Origin: a virus
DNA length: 43,375 bases
Virus record (IMG/VR): IMGVR_UViG_3300010413_000065
Span: 1 to 43,375 of that record
Reading direction: 5' to 3' (one strand)
Part shown: positions 31,749 through 37,286 of the stretch, one piece after another
Layout of the letters: every line of letters begins with the position of its first letter
Position numbering within the stretch: the stretch's first letter is position 1
Translations under genes and position numbers: made by a program
Notes under the pieces: model-generated
Databases searched by the model: none
Seen by the model: only the letters and a program-made list of their open reading frames with translations
What the model was told of the DNA's origin: nothing

Positions 31749-31919
31749 CTGCAAACATTCCATGCAGGTAGCGACTTCTTCACTTTTGAAAGATTTGTTT
31801 GCTGGCACATCTTTATTGCATTTCGTCCAAACCACATAAGTTGATGGATCACCAACGGCAATTTGGCCTCCTTCACATTTGTGGATTACCCCATCTGGTG
31901 ATTGATATAGATGATTCAT
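31743..31919 (-). CDS. cassette 7: small cysteine-containing protein
   Basis: This 58-aa protein starts MNHLYQSPDGVIHKCEGG and ends ATCMECLQA, with cysteines at about 15, 33, 52 and 55 that could bind one zinc ion. AAGGAGGT lies 6 bases before the ATG, the strongest ribosome site in the array. The stop TAA is in the R'' box of site E. No known family is recognised. Confidence 0.65.
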   Translation of the reverse strand: MNHLYQSPDGVIHKCEGGQIAVGDPSTYVVWTKCNKDVPANKSFKSEEVATCMECLQA

Positions 31920-31932
31920 AAGTACCTCCTTG

Positions 31933-31988
31933 GCATAACAATGCGTTAAGCGGCAGGCGATTTATACCTGACGCAGTTGATTTTATGC
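31933..31988 (-). repeat. attC-like site F
   Basis: On the minus strand: R''-like GCATAAA (31988-31982, last base deviating from AAC) and R' GTTATGC (31939-31933). Arms AACTGCGTCAGG and CCTGCCGCTTAACGCA pair with a three-base bulge. At 56 bases it is short and slightly degenerate. Confidence 0.78.
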
Positions 31989-32197
31989 TGGCCAAGTTCA
32001 ACGCCACAATCAGGGCAAATTTGCCATGTGTTCGCCTGTCCGACTTGAATGGATGGTTGTTGAGCGCCGTGATTCTTGCACGGGCGCTGGTGACAACACG
32101 ACCCTGAGTAGCCGCATGTGTAAGGATACCCTATACGGACATAATTACAGGGCGGCCCTACAGAACAAACTGTTTCTTGAAAATCTCCTGTTGGCAT
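31946..32197 (-). CDS. cassette 6: cysteine-rich, probable zinc-binding protein
   Basis: This 83-aa protein starts at 32197 behind GGAGGT. It has about nine cysteines: CSVGPPC, CGYSGSCC, CKNHG and ICPDCG. The spacing suggests two zinc sites or disulfides. Final residues (NCVRYKSPAA) are encoded by site F. A longer start at 32242 overlaps the R' region of site G and is less likely. It is not recognised; similar cysteine-rich small proteins occur in three other cassettes here. Confidence 0.62.
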   Translation of the reverse strand: MPTGDFQETVCSVGPPCNYVRIGYPYTCGYSGSCCHQRPCKNHGAQQPSIQVGQANTWQICPDCGVELGQHKINCVRYKSPAA

Positions 32198-32208
32198 TTT
32201 ACCTCCAA

Positions 32209-32306
32209 GCTCAACAACAATTAGGTGAGACGCCGCAGCCACATCTCACAAGTTTAAATTTTTACATCCGCCCGGTGGCTGCGGTCTGCTCTACCGGGTG
32301 TTATGC
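32209..32306 (-). repeat. attC-like site G
   Basis: On the minus strand: R'' GCATAAC (32306-32300) and R' GTTGAGC (32215-32209). The arms AGACCGCAGCCAC and GTGGCTGCGGCGTCT pair with one extra base, and the loop is AT-rich. An alternative R' three bases upstream (GTTGTTG) is possible. Confidence 0.83.
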
Positions 32307-32340
32307 GCGTTGCGTTGATTGCCGGATGCGCGCCCCCCGG

Positions 32341-32466
32341 CTATAACCCTTCAACTGGAAATTTAACACCTTTAATAGTAACCATAGGTCTACCAGACTT
32401 AGGAGCACCTTTAGAGCTAAAATCCTCACCGAGCATCACCCCCTTTCGAGCCTTAAATAAGCGCAT
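32341..32466 (-). CDS. cassette 5: 41-aa protein
   Basis: This very small protein begins MRLFKARKGVMLGEDFSSKG and ends in a TIKGVKFPVEGL strand. Its start lies inside the R' box of site H (GTTATGCGC), so no separate ribosome site is present. It is the only reading frame that spans this cassette. The N-terminus is basic and the remainder looks like a short beta hairpin. No family is recognised. Confidence 0.5.
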   Translation of the reverse strand: MRLFKARKGVMLGEDFSSKGAPKSGRPMVTIKGVKFPVEGL

Positions 32467-32558
32467 AACGTGCTGTTCACTTGACAAAAAAGCGAACAGA
32501 CAGTTCAAATTGTTAAAAGCGCCCCGCTTTTTTGTTCAAGTGCAATAGCGGGTTATGT
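32463..32558 (-). repeat. attC-like site H
   Basis: On the minus strand: R'' ACATAAC (32558-32552) and R' GTTATGC (32469-32463). The arms CACTTGAACAAAAAAGCG and CGCTTTTTTGTCAAGTG pair with a single extra base, the best arm match in the array. It shares its core with site B. Confidence 0.9.
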
Positions 32559-32699
32559 GCAGTACGGATTTGCACCATACATGACCCGCCCACCTCCTCG
32601 GAACGGGTCGATATCAGATAGAACCACGCAAAGCATGGAACCGGTCACGGGAGAACGCCTTAACTGATTTTCTGTGTCTACCTTTTCCACCATGCACAT
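32553..32699 (-). CDS. cassette 4: 48-aa protein
   Basis: This small protein begins MCMVEKVDTENQLRRS and ends NPYCT, with the stop in the R'' box of site H. Its ATG overlaps the R' box of site I. The body has a central SMLCVVLSDIDPFRGGG segment. It is not recognised and may not be expressed; it is listed because it fills the cassette exactly. Confidence 0.45.
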   Translation of the reverse strand: MCMVEKVDTENQLRRSPVTGSMLCVVLSDIDPFRGGGRVMYGANPYCT

Positions 32700-32737
32700 A
32701 ACGTGGCGCTAACACGCCACGGCCAAATGATTATTTG
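32696..32737 (-). repeat. attC-like site I, short and degenerate
   Basis: On the minus strand R' is GTTATGT (32702-32696). The stem CGTGGCG/CGCCACG is perfect but short. The expected R'' box is degenerate (around CAAATAA, 32737-32731, at the stop of the 74-aa gene). It is accepted because it sits exactly between two cassettes, but alone it would be doubtful. Confidence 0.5.
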
Positions 32738-32955
32738 CAATGGCACACACACGGTTCATGCCCACACACAATACATAGATACCCGTGGCCGTGGTCGCCG
32801 TTGAATGGGGTGTTATAAAGGTTTTGCCAAACTTCTGAGGCGAGTTTTGAGTCTGTTGGGATACCCAAGCAATATTGTTTACCATTAGCTAATTTGGGGA
32901 TATGAACCCAAAGGCCATCAGAACCGGCTTGCAATTCCACTACTATTTTTTTCAT
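32731..32955 (-). CDS. cassette 3: small protein with C-terminal cysteine cluster
   Basis: This 74-aa protein starts MKKIVVELQAGSDGLWVHIP with a good AAAGGAGG site right after the R' box of site J. The first 40 residues look like a compact beta fold. The end, CIVCGHEPCVCHC, holds five cysteines and two histidines and is likely metal-binding. It is not recognised. Confidence 0.65.
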   Translation of the reverse strand: MKKIVVELQAGSDGLWVHIPKLANGKQYCLGIPTDSKLASEVWQNLYNTPFNGDHGHGYLCIVCGHEPCVCHCK

Positions 32956-32967
32956 TTGAAGCCTCCT

Positions 32968-33019
32968 TTATAACATATAAGTTAAGACGCAGGCAGATAC
33001 TTACTGCATTGCGTTGATG
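32968..33019 (-). repeat. attC-like site J
   Basis: On the minus strand: R''-like CATCAAC (33019-33013) and R' GTTATAA (32974-32968). The arms ACGCAATGCAG and CTGCCTGCGT pair with one extra base. At 52 bases it is short, and its R'' box differs from the others in the array. Confidence 0.72.
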
Positions 33020-33227
33020 GATTGGTACAGGCACATGTTTTGTTTAAACAAAAAACCGAAGATTTTTGCCTGTCGGCTTGAACGTTTTGTTCTTGAGCCG
33101 ACTTGGATACGAAATCCAAACAAGATCCTATACCACTAATGTGAAGACGGCCGAGACCACAAATGCCGCCTTGTTTTTCTAGAAACTCCTCCAAATTGGC
33201 ACAACTTTTATTGTTACAATAGACCAT
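32982..33227 (-). CDS. cassette 2: cysteine-rich small protein
   Basis: This 81-aa protein, starting MVYCNNKSCANLEEFLEKQ behind GGAGG, has eight cysteines in pairs: YCNNKSC near the start and FCLNKTCACTNPSTQC near the end. The two pairs CNNKSC and CLNKTC look like internal repeats of one zinc-binding unit. The end is encoded by site J. It is not recognised. Confidence 0.63.
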   Translation of the reverse strand: MVYCNNKSCANLEEFLEKQGGICGLGRLHISGIGSCLDFVSKSAQEQNVQADRQKSSVFCLNKTCACTNPSTQCSKYLPAS

Positions 33228-33243
33228 TAGAACCTCCAAGGCT

Positions 33244-33301
33244 CAAGAACATGGTAATCACGGGATCGTCGGTTTGGTTCCCGTGGATTTACGGGTTATG
33301 C
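33244..33301 (-). repeat. attC-like site K
   Basis: On the minus strand: R'' GCATAAC (33301-33295) and R'-like GTTCTTG (33250-33244). The arms GTAAATCCACGGGA and TCCCGTGATTAC pair with one extra base. Its first 16 bases recur at the array's far end (29669 downward), where the second half is missing. Confidence 0.8.
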
Positions 33302-33474
33302 TGTCTTGTTAAAGCTAAACTGCACCGGTGCGGTAAGCAACCCCTGGCGCTCATTATATCCTGACGAGTTGGGGTTTTAGCGTTTCCATTTTCATCAAGA
33401 CAAGCTCCAATGAATTTGTTGAAATTTTCTGACAGTCGCTCAATAGCTATTTTTAAAATATCAATATCTTCCAT
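33289..33474 (-). CDS. cassette 1: small helical protein
   Basis: This 61-aa protein starts MEDIDILKIAIERLSENFN behind GAGGT and is helical at first; the later part has TPTRQDIMSARGCLPHRCS. The last residues (TRQHNP) are encoded by site K. A longer frame to 33525 would read through site L and is less likely. It is the first gene of the array after the Pc-like promoter. No family is recognised. Confidence 0.57.
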   Translation of the reverse strand: MEDIDILKIAIERLSENFNKFIGACLDENGNAKTPTRQDIMSARGCLPHRCSLALTRQHNP

Positions 33475-33486
33475 TTCTACCTCAAA

Positions 33487-33536
33487 GCATAACAAACGAT
33501 ATTGAAAAAATTTTTGCAATATCATAAAAGTTAAAG
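33487..33536 (-). repeat. site L, attC- or attI-like entry site of the array
   Basis: On the minus strand R' is GTTATGC (33493-33487). A stem GATATTG/CAATATC encloses an A/T loop, and an R''-like CTTTAAC lies at 33536-33530. It is the first site behind the Pc-like promoter and before the first cassette, the place of attI in an integron. It is AT-rich and simpler than the other sites. Confidence 0.55.
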
Positions 33537-33540
33537 TTAA

Positions 33541-33568
33541 ATTATACCAAAAAATAGCAAACGGTTAA
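33541..33568 (-). promoter_or_regulatory. Pc-like promoter pointing into the cassette array
   Basis: On the minus strand, TTAACC (33568-33563) and a consensus TATAAT (33546-33541) are separated by 16 bases. Transcription would begin near 33534 and run into site L and the first cassette. In integrons the Pc promoter has this place. The -35 match is moderate (four of six). Confidence 0.6.
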
Positions 33569-33607
33569 TGATTAAGAGCTAAATATTGAATCTGGAAAAT
33601 TGAACAT

Positions 33608-33868
33608 TCATTTCAAACCATGGGCCTCACAATGACAATAGTTACAAAGCCATGCAACATTATCTATGGTATCCCCACCCCCCAAGGATCTATGCTTAAT
33701 GTGGTGCATATGTCCTCTTGCGAAAATAGGACCATCCCATACAGCAGGAGCACCACATCCTTCACAATTACCACCAGCCCGATCAAAGCATTCGCGCCGT
33801 AATTTCCGAAGCTTTTTGCCCTTCAGCCGGATCGGTGGATTCTTTAGGTATTGTTTTACGAGTGTCAT
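33608..33868 (-). CDS. HNH endonuclease of the recombination block
   Basis: This 86-aa protein has a basic helix (LKGKKLRKLRRECFDRAGG), a CEGCG zinc pair, then HMHHIKHRSLGGGDTIDNVAWLCNYCHCEAHG, which is a complete HNH motif with both histidines, the asparagine and the second cysteine pair. It is the last gene of the early minus-strand operon ahead of the array. It may process recombination intermediates, like NinG-type proteins, or act as a mobile nuclease. Confidence 0.87.
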   Translation of the reverse strand: MTLVKQYLKNPPIRLKGKKLRKLRRECFDRAGGNCEGCGAPAVWDGPIFARGHMHHIKHRSLGGGDTIDNVAWLCNYCHCEAHGLK

Positions 33869-33917
33869 AGTTTTTGTCGTAGCTTTGTCGTAACTTTATG
33901 CAAACCCCAATATTTTA

Positions 33918-34325
33918 TCAACAAGGTTCCACGTACTCCCCGTTTTCCGCCGCTTTCCTGATAACCCAATCCATAAACTCAGCCCTTTTTTGTGATCCTA
34001 CGCCACTTTTAAGGCTGAATACCGATGGAATGTCCTTATCTCTATATATACCATGCTCATCCGGTTGAACATGGAAAAATAATATTTTCAGTTGGCGATG
34101 TACCATTAAAGCTTCTTCCGGATCATAACCGCAACCCCTCAAGAGTGCCGGTAGAATAGCTGAAAAATAATATCCTCTTTGCGGATCAGTGGCTTTCGTG
34201 TTGTCAATCCGCGTGAGTTCAAACCTAAATTCAGTGTGCGGTTTCCATCTTGCAACATAGGCTTCAATGGCTACCATGTTTAGGTTTAGTTTTCTGTCTT
34301 GATTTGATTTCAGCACTGATTTCAT
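33918..34325 (-). CDS. conserved phage protein of recombination/replication blocks
   Basis: This 135-aa protein has the pattern FELTRIDNTKATDPQRGYYFSAILPALLRGCGYDPEEALMVHRQLKILFF. Proteins with this 'K..Q..yYf..ilP.l....Gy...E.H..lK..ff' arrangement occur beside annealing proteins and exonucleases in many phages, with a NinB-like or unknown role. Here it lies with ERF and YqaJ genes, in keeping with a recombination function. The true start could be later. Confidence 0.55.
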   Translation of the reverse strand: MKSVLKSNQDRKLNLNMVAIEAYVARWKPHTEFRFELTRIDNTKATDPQRGYYFSAILPALLRGCGYDPEEALMVHRQLKILFFHVQPDEHGIYRDKDIPSVFSLKSGVGSQKRAEFMDWVIRKAAENGEYVEPC

Positions 34326-34350
34326 GGCAATAGTCCCGAAAGCGATTTAA

Positions 34351-34707
34351 TTAGTGTGGCTTGCATAGCGAATCTACCTTTTCGGATATTTCATTTAAAA
34401 GCTGAACGGTTCTACTCTGGTCTTCAATGCTATGTTCAACTGTCTCATAGCGTTTTAGGGCACCATTAATTAGTTCGTTGGTGGTTTCTATTGTGTCAAG
34501 AACATCGGATAGTGTGCGGGCTTCTGAGCGAAGCAGGGAATGTTTAAGAATAGCCCTGAGAACATGGCTGAACTCAACATAATACCCAAGACTATCAAGG
34601 TACTTTTCACCGGCATTCTTGCTCTTTTCCCCGAACTCCTTTTCAATGTTGAGTATAAAACAATTTGAATCGCTTGTAATCACGAAATCTGCAACCTTGA
34701 TATTCAT
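34351..34707 (-). CDS. helical protein of the recombination block
   Basis: This 118-aa protein starts NIKVADFVITSDSNCFILNIEKEF and continues as long helices (SHVLRAILKHSLLRSEARTLSDVLDTIETTNELINGALKRYETVEHSIEDQSRTV), probably coiled coil. Its ATG overlaps the exonuclease stop (ATGA). It is not recognised, but the tight coupling suggests a partner of the YqaJ/ERF pair. Confidence 0.6.
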   Translation of the reverse strand: MNIKVADFVITSDSNCFILNIEKEFGEKSKNAGEKYLDSLGYYVEFSHVLRAILKHSLLRSEARTLSDVLDTIETTNELINGALKRYETVEHSIEDQSRTVQLLNEISEKVDSLCKPH

Positions 34708-35339
34708 TTCCCTATATCCTTGATAATATTATCAACATCTTTTATAAATTGGGGCATAAATTTATCAAGTGCTTCGGAATAAACTTTATACCCTTCGTCA
34801 TTTCGGTCAACCCGAATTAAAAAATATGGCATGTCAGGATGATAACTAAAGAAATCCCACCACTCAAGCTCGTCGCATATCCAGAGTGAACCGTAAACCT
34901 GTGGGCGGTATTCAAGCGGAAGGACTTTTTTGTGCAAGTATTTGGATTGCGTCCCCTGATTCGGGCATTTAAGCTCTAACCCGCCCTTCGTTTTGTCGGT
35001 CTGAGTCGGTAAACCAATTCCATCGGGGGAGCATGACCATAATCTTTTCTCGTTTCGGTAAACAGCACCGACCTCAATAATAGTTCTATCCTGGTAAAAT
35101 TCGTAGGCTTTTCGGGCTTCGGCTTCCAACTCTTTTCCCCGGTCCATCCATGCCGAACTATAAGAATCTTCACACTTTCCGGACAGCTTCTCACCGACAA
35201 GTTTATAAGCGAATGTACTCCATGACTTTGATTTTTGACCGGTTGAGGTTACAATTTTATCAAAGTTGGAGCTGGTAGGAATACCCACCCTGCTTTGCCA
35301 CCATTCATCCGAATATTGAGGACAATCGAGGAGTATCAT
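34704..35339 (-). CDS. YqaJ-type viral exonuclease
   Basis: This 211-aa protein is a YqaJ/lambda-exonuclease-like PD-(D/E)XK enzyme: WWQSRVGIPTSSNFDKIVTS near the start, AWMDRGKELEAEARKAYEF, CSPDGIGL and GGLELKCPNQGTQSKYL, with the catalytic D, E and K, and the late YRPQVYGSLWICD. These enzymes chew one strand at DNA ends to give single strands for the annealing protein. It overlaps the ERF gene by 4 bases, so the pair is made together. Confidence 0.92.
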   Translation of the reverse strand: MILLDCPQYSDEWWQSRVGIPTSSNFDKIVTSTGQKSKSWSTFAYKLVGEKLSGKCEDSYSSAWMDRGKELEAEARKAYEFYQDRTIIEVGAVYRNEKRLWSCSPDGIGLPTQTDKTKGGLELKCPNQGTQSKYLHKKVLPLEYRPQVYGSLWICDELEWWDFFSYHPDMPYFLIRVDRNDEGYKVYSEALDKFMPQFIKDVDNIIKDIGK

Positions 35340-36040
35340 TGTCTCTTTCTCTCAATGTCTTTGATTACCCGCTCATACTTTTCAGCCGGAATATCAGCAA
35401 GGTCTTCAATTTTGTAATATTCAAGAAACCTGTTTAGATCGGCCCCGACTTCTTGCATCAGGGCTTCAATGTTTGCTACCTGTTCTGGTGTTATTGTTTC
35501 CCTTATGTCTCCACCGTCATTGTCCATATCATCAGTGGCAAGCCCTGTGATAGACAGGAGTGTGTATCTTTCTAAATAAGATACCGTTGACCCGAGAGCC
35601 TGAATTGCATTTTTACCGCCGCTTTCATCCCTGCCGGCTGATAAGGTTGTGCGTTCTTGATGCCCGAGTTCGTGAGTAATGCAACAAGTCACTGAAACAA
35701 GCTGTTCGTCTTGAAAAGTTTTCCAAGATGCCGATAAACCATACTTAGATAGCTCTGAGTTGATTGTACGGCACACATTGGCAAGGGTCGCATGGTCATA
35801 CTCTGTAACTCCCTTAGCTGTCTGAAAACGAACGTGGCGGTCTTTAAATATAGAGGGCGGGTTGGCCTTGAAAGACGCCATTGCTTTATGATAGGCTTTT
35901 TTTGCTTCGTTGGCTTCATATCTTTCCTGAAGTTCAAGAAGTTTTTCAAGTCGGTCAATATCAGCGCCCTGTGTGATTGCGAGCTGTATTACCTGATTCA
36001 CATTGTTTGTTGGAACTAAATCCTTTTGGTCTGTGGTCAT
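35336..36040 (-). CDS. erf: ERF-type single-strand annealing protein
   Basis: This 234-aa protein matches the ERF superfamily: KAYHKAMASFKANPPSIFKDRHVRFQTAKGVTEYDHATLANVCRTINSELSKYGLSASWKTFQ, then CCITHELGHQERTTLSAGRDESGGKNAIQALGSTVSYLERYTLLSITGLA. The 'GS..sYl.RYtL...tGla' motif is diagnostic. It anneals complementary strands with the YqaJ exonuclease, for genome circularisation and recombination. Its C-terminal part is acidic. GAGGTGA precedes the start. Confidence 0.93.
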   Translation of the reverse strand: MTTDQKDLVPTNNVNQVIQLAITQGADIDRLEKLLELQERYEANEAKKAYHKAMASFKANPPSIFKDRHVRFQTAKGVTEYDHATLANVCRTINSELSKYGLSASWKTFQDEQLVSVTCCITHELGHQERTTLSAGRDESGGKNAIQALGSTVSYLERYTLLSITGLATDDMDNDGGDIRETITPEQVANIEALMQEVGADLNRFLEYYKIEDLADIPAEKYERVIKDIERKRQ

Positions 36041-36093
36041 TATATCACCTCTCCCATGTTCATTTGTTTTGCGTGTTCATGCAAAGTGAACGG

Positions 36094-36360
36094 CTATGAC
36101 ACCTCATCTATAGCGGGTTCGAGACCCCTGTTTAAGCATACATAAGCATCTGAAATATGGACAAGCGCATCGAGAACATCATCCATTGCTTTTGTGGTTC
36201 GATGATCGCCCTGTAGTGATGGGAGGTCGGTCATAGCCTCAATTCCATTAACTAAATCCTCAAGGGTTGTTAGGTGGTGTCTAAGCTCAATGAGTTCGAT
36301 CTTGAGTTTACTTACCTTTTGTTCTGGTGGTGATGTTGTTGTGTGTTGGGATTCGTTCAT
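36094..36360 (-). CDS. small coiled-coil early protein
   Basis: This 88-aa protein has a polar N-terminus and two long helices (KLKIELIELRHHLTTLEDLVNGIEAM, AMDDVLDALVHISDAYVCLNRG). It is not recognised. It lies between the first early gene and ERF on the minus strand with good spacing, so it is likely translated. Confidence 0.57.
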   Translation of the reverse strand: MNESQHTTTSPPEQKVSKLKIELIELRHHLTTLEDLVNGIEAMTDLPSLQGDHRTTKAMDDVLDALVHISDAYVCLNRGLEPAIDEVS

Positions 36361-36401
36361 TGTTTCCTCAATCTCGTTATATGTCCTTAAGTCACCAACG
36401 G

Positions 36402-36680
36402 TTAAGCTGACGGGTGCCCAGCTTTTTGGGCATCCTCGTCAAGCGATTTGTTAGCGTCTAAAGAATCCCCGCAAAAAGGACAGTATTTCATGATTACCGG
36501 GACTTCTATGACTTTTTTCTGCCCAACGGCCTCAACGATCAGATTCAAATTGTAAATCGTTTTTCCGGTCGAAAAGTTAAGGCCACATGGAAAATTAGCG
36601 GAATGGATTTGTTTACCCTTCCATCCGTCCGCGTATTTCTCTTTAAACTTTCTCGGAATGTCGGTTAAACACTCACACAT
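36402..36680 (-). CDS. first gene of the leftward early operon, zinc-knuckle protein
   Basis: This 92-aa protein contains an N-terminal CECLTDIPRKFKEKY and a central CGLNFSTGKTIYNLNL, and near residue 70 the zinc-ribbon-like YCPFCGDSL. GGAGG precedes the ATG. Phage proteins with a late 'CPFCG' are common in early operons and have no set role. It is the first gene behind the leftward promoter at 36885-36913. Confidence 0.6.
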   Translation of the reverse strand: MCECLTDIPRKFKEKYADGWKGKQIHSANFPCGLNFSTGKTIYNLNLIVEAVGQKKVIEVPVIMKYCPFCGDSLDANKSLDEDAQKAGHPSA

Positions 36681-36689
36681 TTAAATACC

Positions 36690-36741
36690 TCCTTTACGCT
36701 AACCATTGATTATCAAGCCACCGCGACCTGATAATTATTAA
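36690..36741 (-). other. leader hairpin with attC-like end
   Basis: On the minus strand, ATTATCA and TGATAAT pair around a GC-rich loop, followed by GTTAGCG and then AAAGGAGG and the start of the 92-aa gene. The order hairpin, GTTAxxx, GGAGG, ATG is like sites F and J of the array. The R'' side is degenerate. It may be a relic attC or an ordinary leader hairpin. The remaining part of this gap (36742-36884) holds another GC-rich palindrome (GGGCCGGG region) and no gene. Confidence 0.3.
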
Positions 36742-36884
36742 ATCGGGCCATTTTACCCGGCCCCCGAAACTCCGGTTAAATTTCAAGGGCCGGGTTCCGC
36801 TGAATTGCGGAATGTGTTGCCAGAGCCAAGATCATCTTGGATAGCACAGTTACCATTCGATGCCCCCCGTTTAGGTTATGGCTT

Positions 36885-36913
36885 AGTAAAACATAGTAAA
36901 AATCTTTTGTCAA
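36885..36913 (-). promoter_or_regulatory. leftward early promoter
   Basis: On the minus strand, TTGACA (36913-36908) and TTTACT (36890-36885) are 17 bases apart. The -35 box is the left arm of the palindrome 36908-36932. It would drive the 92-aa gene, the recombination block and, if not terminated, the cassette array. Confidence 0.65.
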
Positions 36914-36932
36914 GCAAAAAAAAAGCTTGACA
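36908..36932. promoter_or_regulatory. operator palindrome shared by divergent promoters
   Basis: TGTCAAGC (36908-36915) and GCTTGACA (36925-36932) are perfect inverted repeats with nine A bases between. Each arm contains the -35 box of one of two divergent promoters, so one bound dimer would control both. The adjacent Cro-like protein (36976) is the obvious candidate regulator. Confidence 0.75.
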
Positions 36933-36955
36933 TAAAAAAAATTATATTTTAGTAT
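36927..36955 (+). promoter_or_regulatory. rightward early promoter
   Basis: TTGACA (36927-36932) and TAGTAT (36950-36955) are 17 bases apart with an A/T-rich spacer. Start of transcription would be near 36962, just before the AGGAG of the gene at 36976. It would drive the regulatory and replication genes. Confidence 0.75.
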
Positions 36956-36975
36956 GCAATCAAAGGAGAATCGAA

Positions 36976-37170
36976 ATGGAACAATTTAAAAATATAGGTG
37001 ATGAAATCAAGTGGATCAAGTTTAAGACCGGGGTAACGGCAAGGCACATCGGAGATCTTGTAAATGTAACACCGGCAACCATTTGGAACTGGATTATGAA
37101 CAGGTCAGAGCCGTCTGCCAGTCAAATGGATATCATTCGTAAATTCTTTGCTGAAAACATAACAGAATGA
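36976..37170 (+). CDS. Cro-like helix-turn-helix regulator
   Basis: This 64-aa protein is almost only a Cro/CI-type helix-turn-helix: GDEIKWIKFKTGVTARHIGDLVNVTPATIWNWIMNRSEPSASQMDIIRKFF. AGGAG precedes the ATG. It is the first gene of the rightward early transcript and lies 43 bases from the palindrome over both promoters, so self-control and control of the leftward operon are likely. No second repressor and no integrase are found, so a lysogeny switch is not indicated. Confidence 0.83.
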   Translation: MEQFKNIGDEIKWIKFKTGVTARHIGDLVNVTPATIWNWIMNRSEPSASQMDIIRKFFAENITE

Positions 37171-37286
37171 TCGTTTCCCGATCGGTTAACAACACCGATT
37201 CAAACAACAAGATAGAACTACCAGACGAGGATTAACTCACAGTTTTGAGGACACAAAACGACTCTCTTTGAATCCATTGGTGATAA

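Larger units (their letters stand above)
29663..33536 (-). mobile_element. integron-like gene cassette array without integrase
   Basis: This region holds about twelve small gene cassettes, all but one read on the minus strand. Each gene ends at or inside an imperfect palindrome of 42-102 bases with an R''-like box (commonly xCATAAC or xCTAAC, overlapping the stop), two complementary arms with a few unpaired bases, and an R'-like box (GTTATxx, GTTAGxx). The next gene starts within about 5-40 bases. This is the layout of integron cassettes. Arm sequences differ between cassettes while the ends are conserved, which is the hallmark of attC sites. No integron integrase is encoded here. Confidence 0.85.

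Noticed and set aside
29663-33536. CRISPR array
   Set aside because: The palindromes are 42-102 bases, differ in sequence, and are spaced by genes of variable size. No constant repeat with short spacers and no cas gene is present.
36976-37170. Lysogeny switch (temperate phage)
   Set aside because: Only one small Cro-like gene is found beside the divergent promoters. No CI-type repressor with a C-terminal domain, no integrase and no attP were seen.
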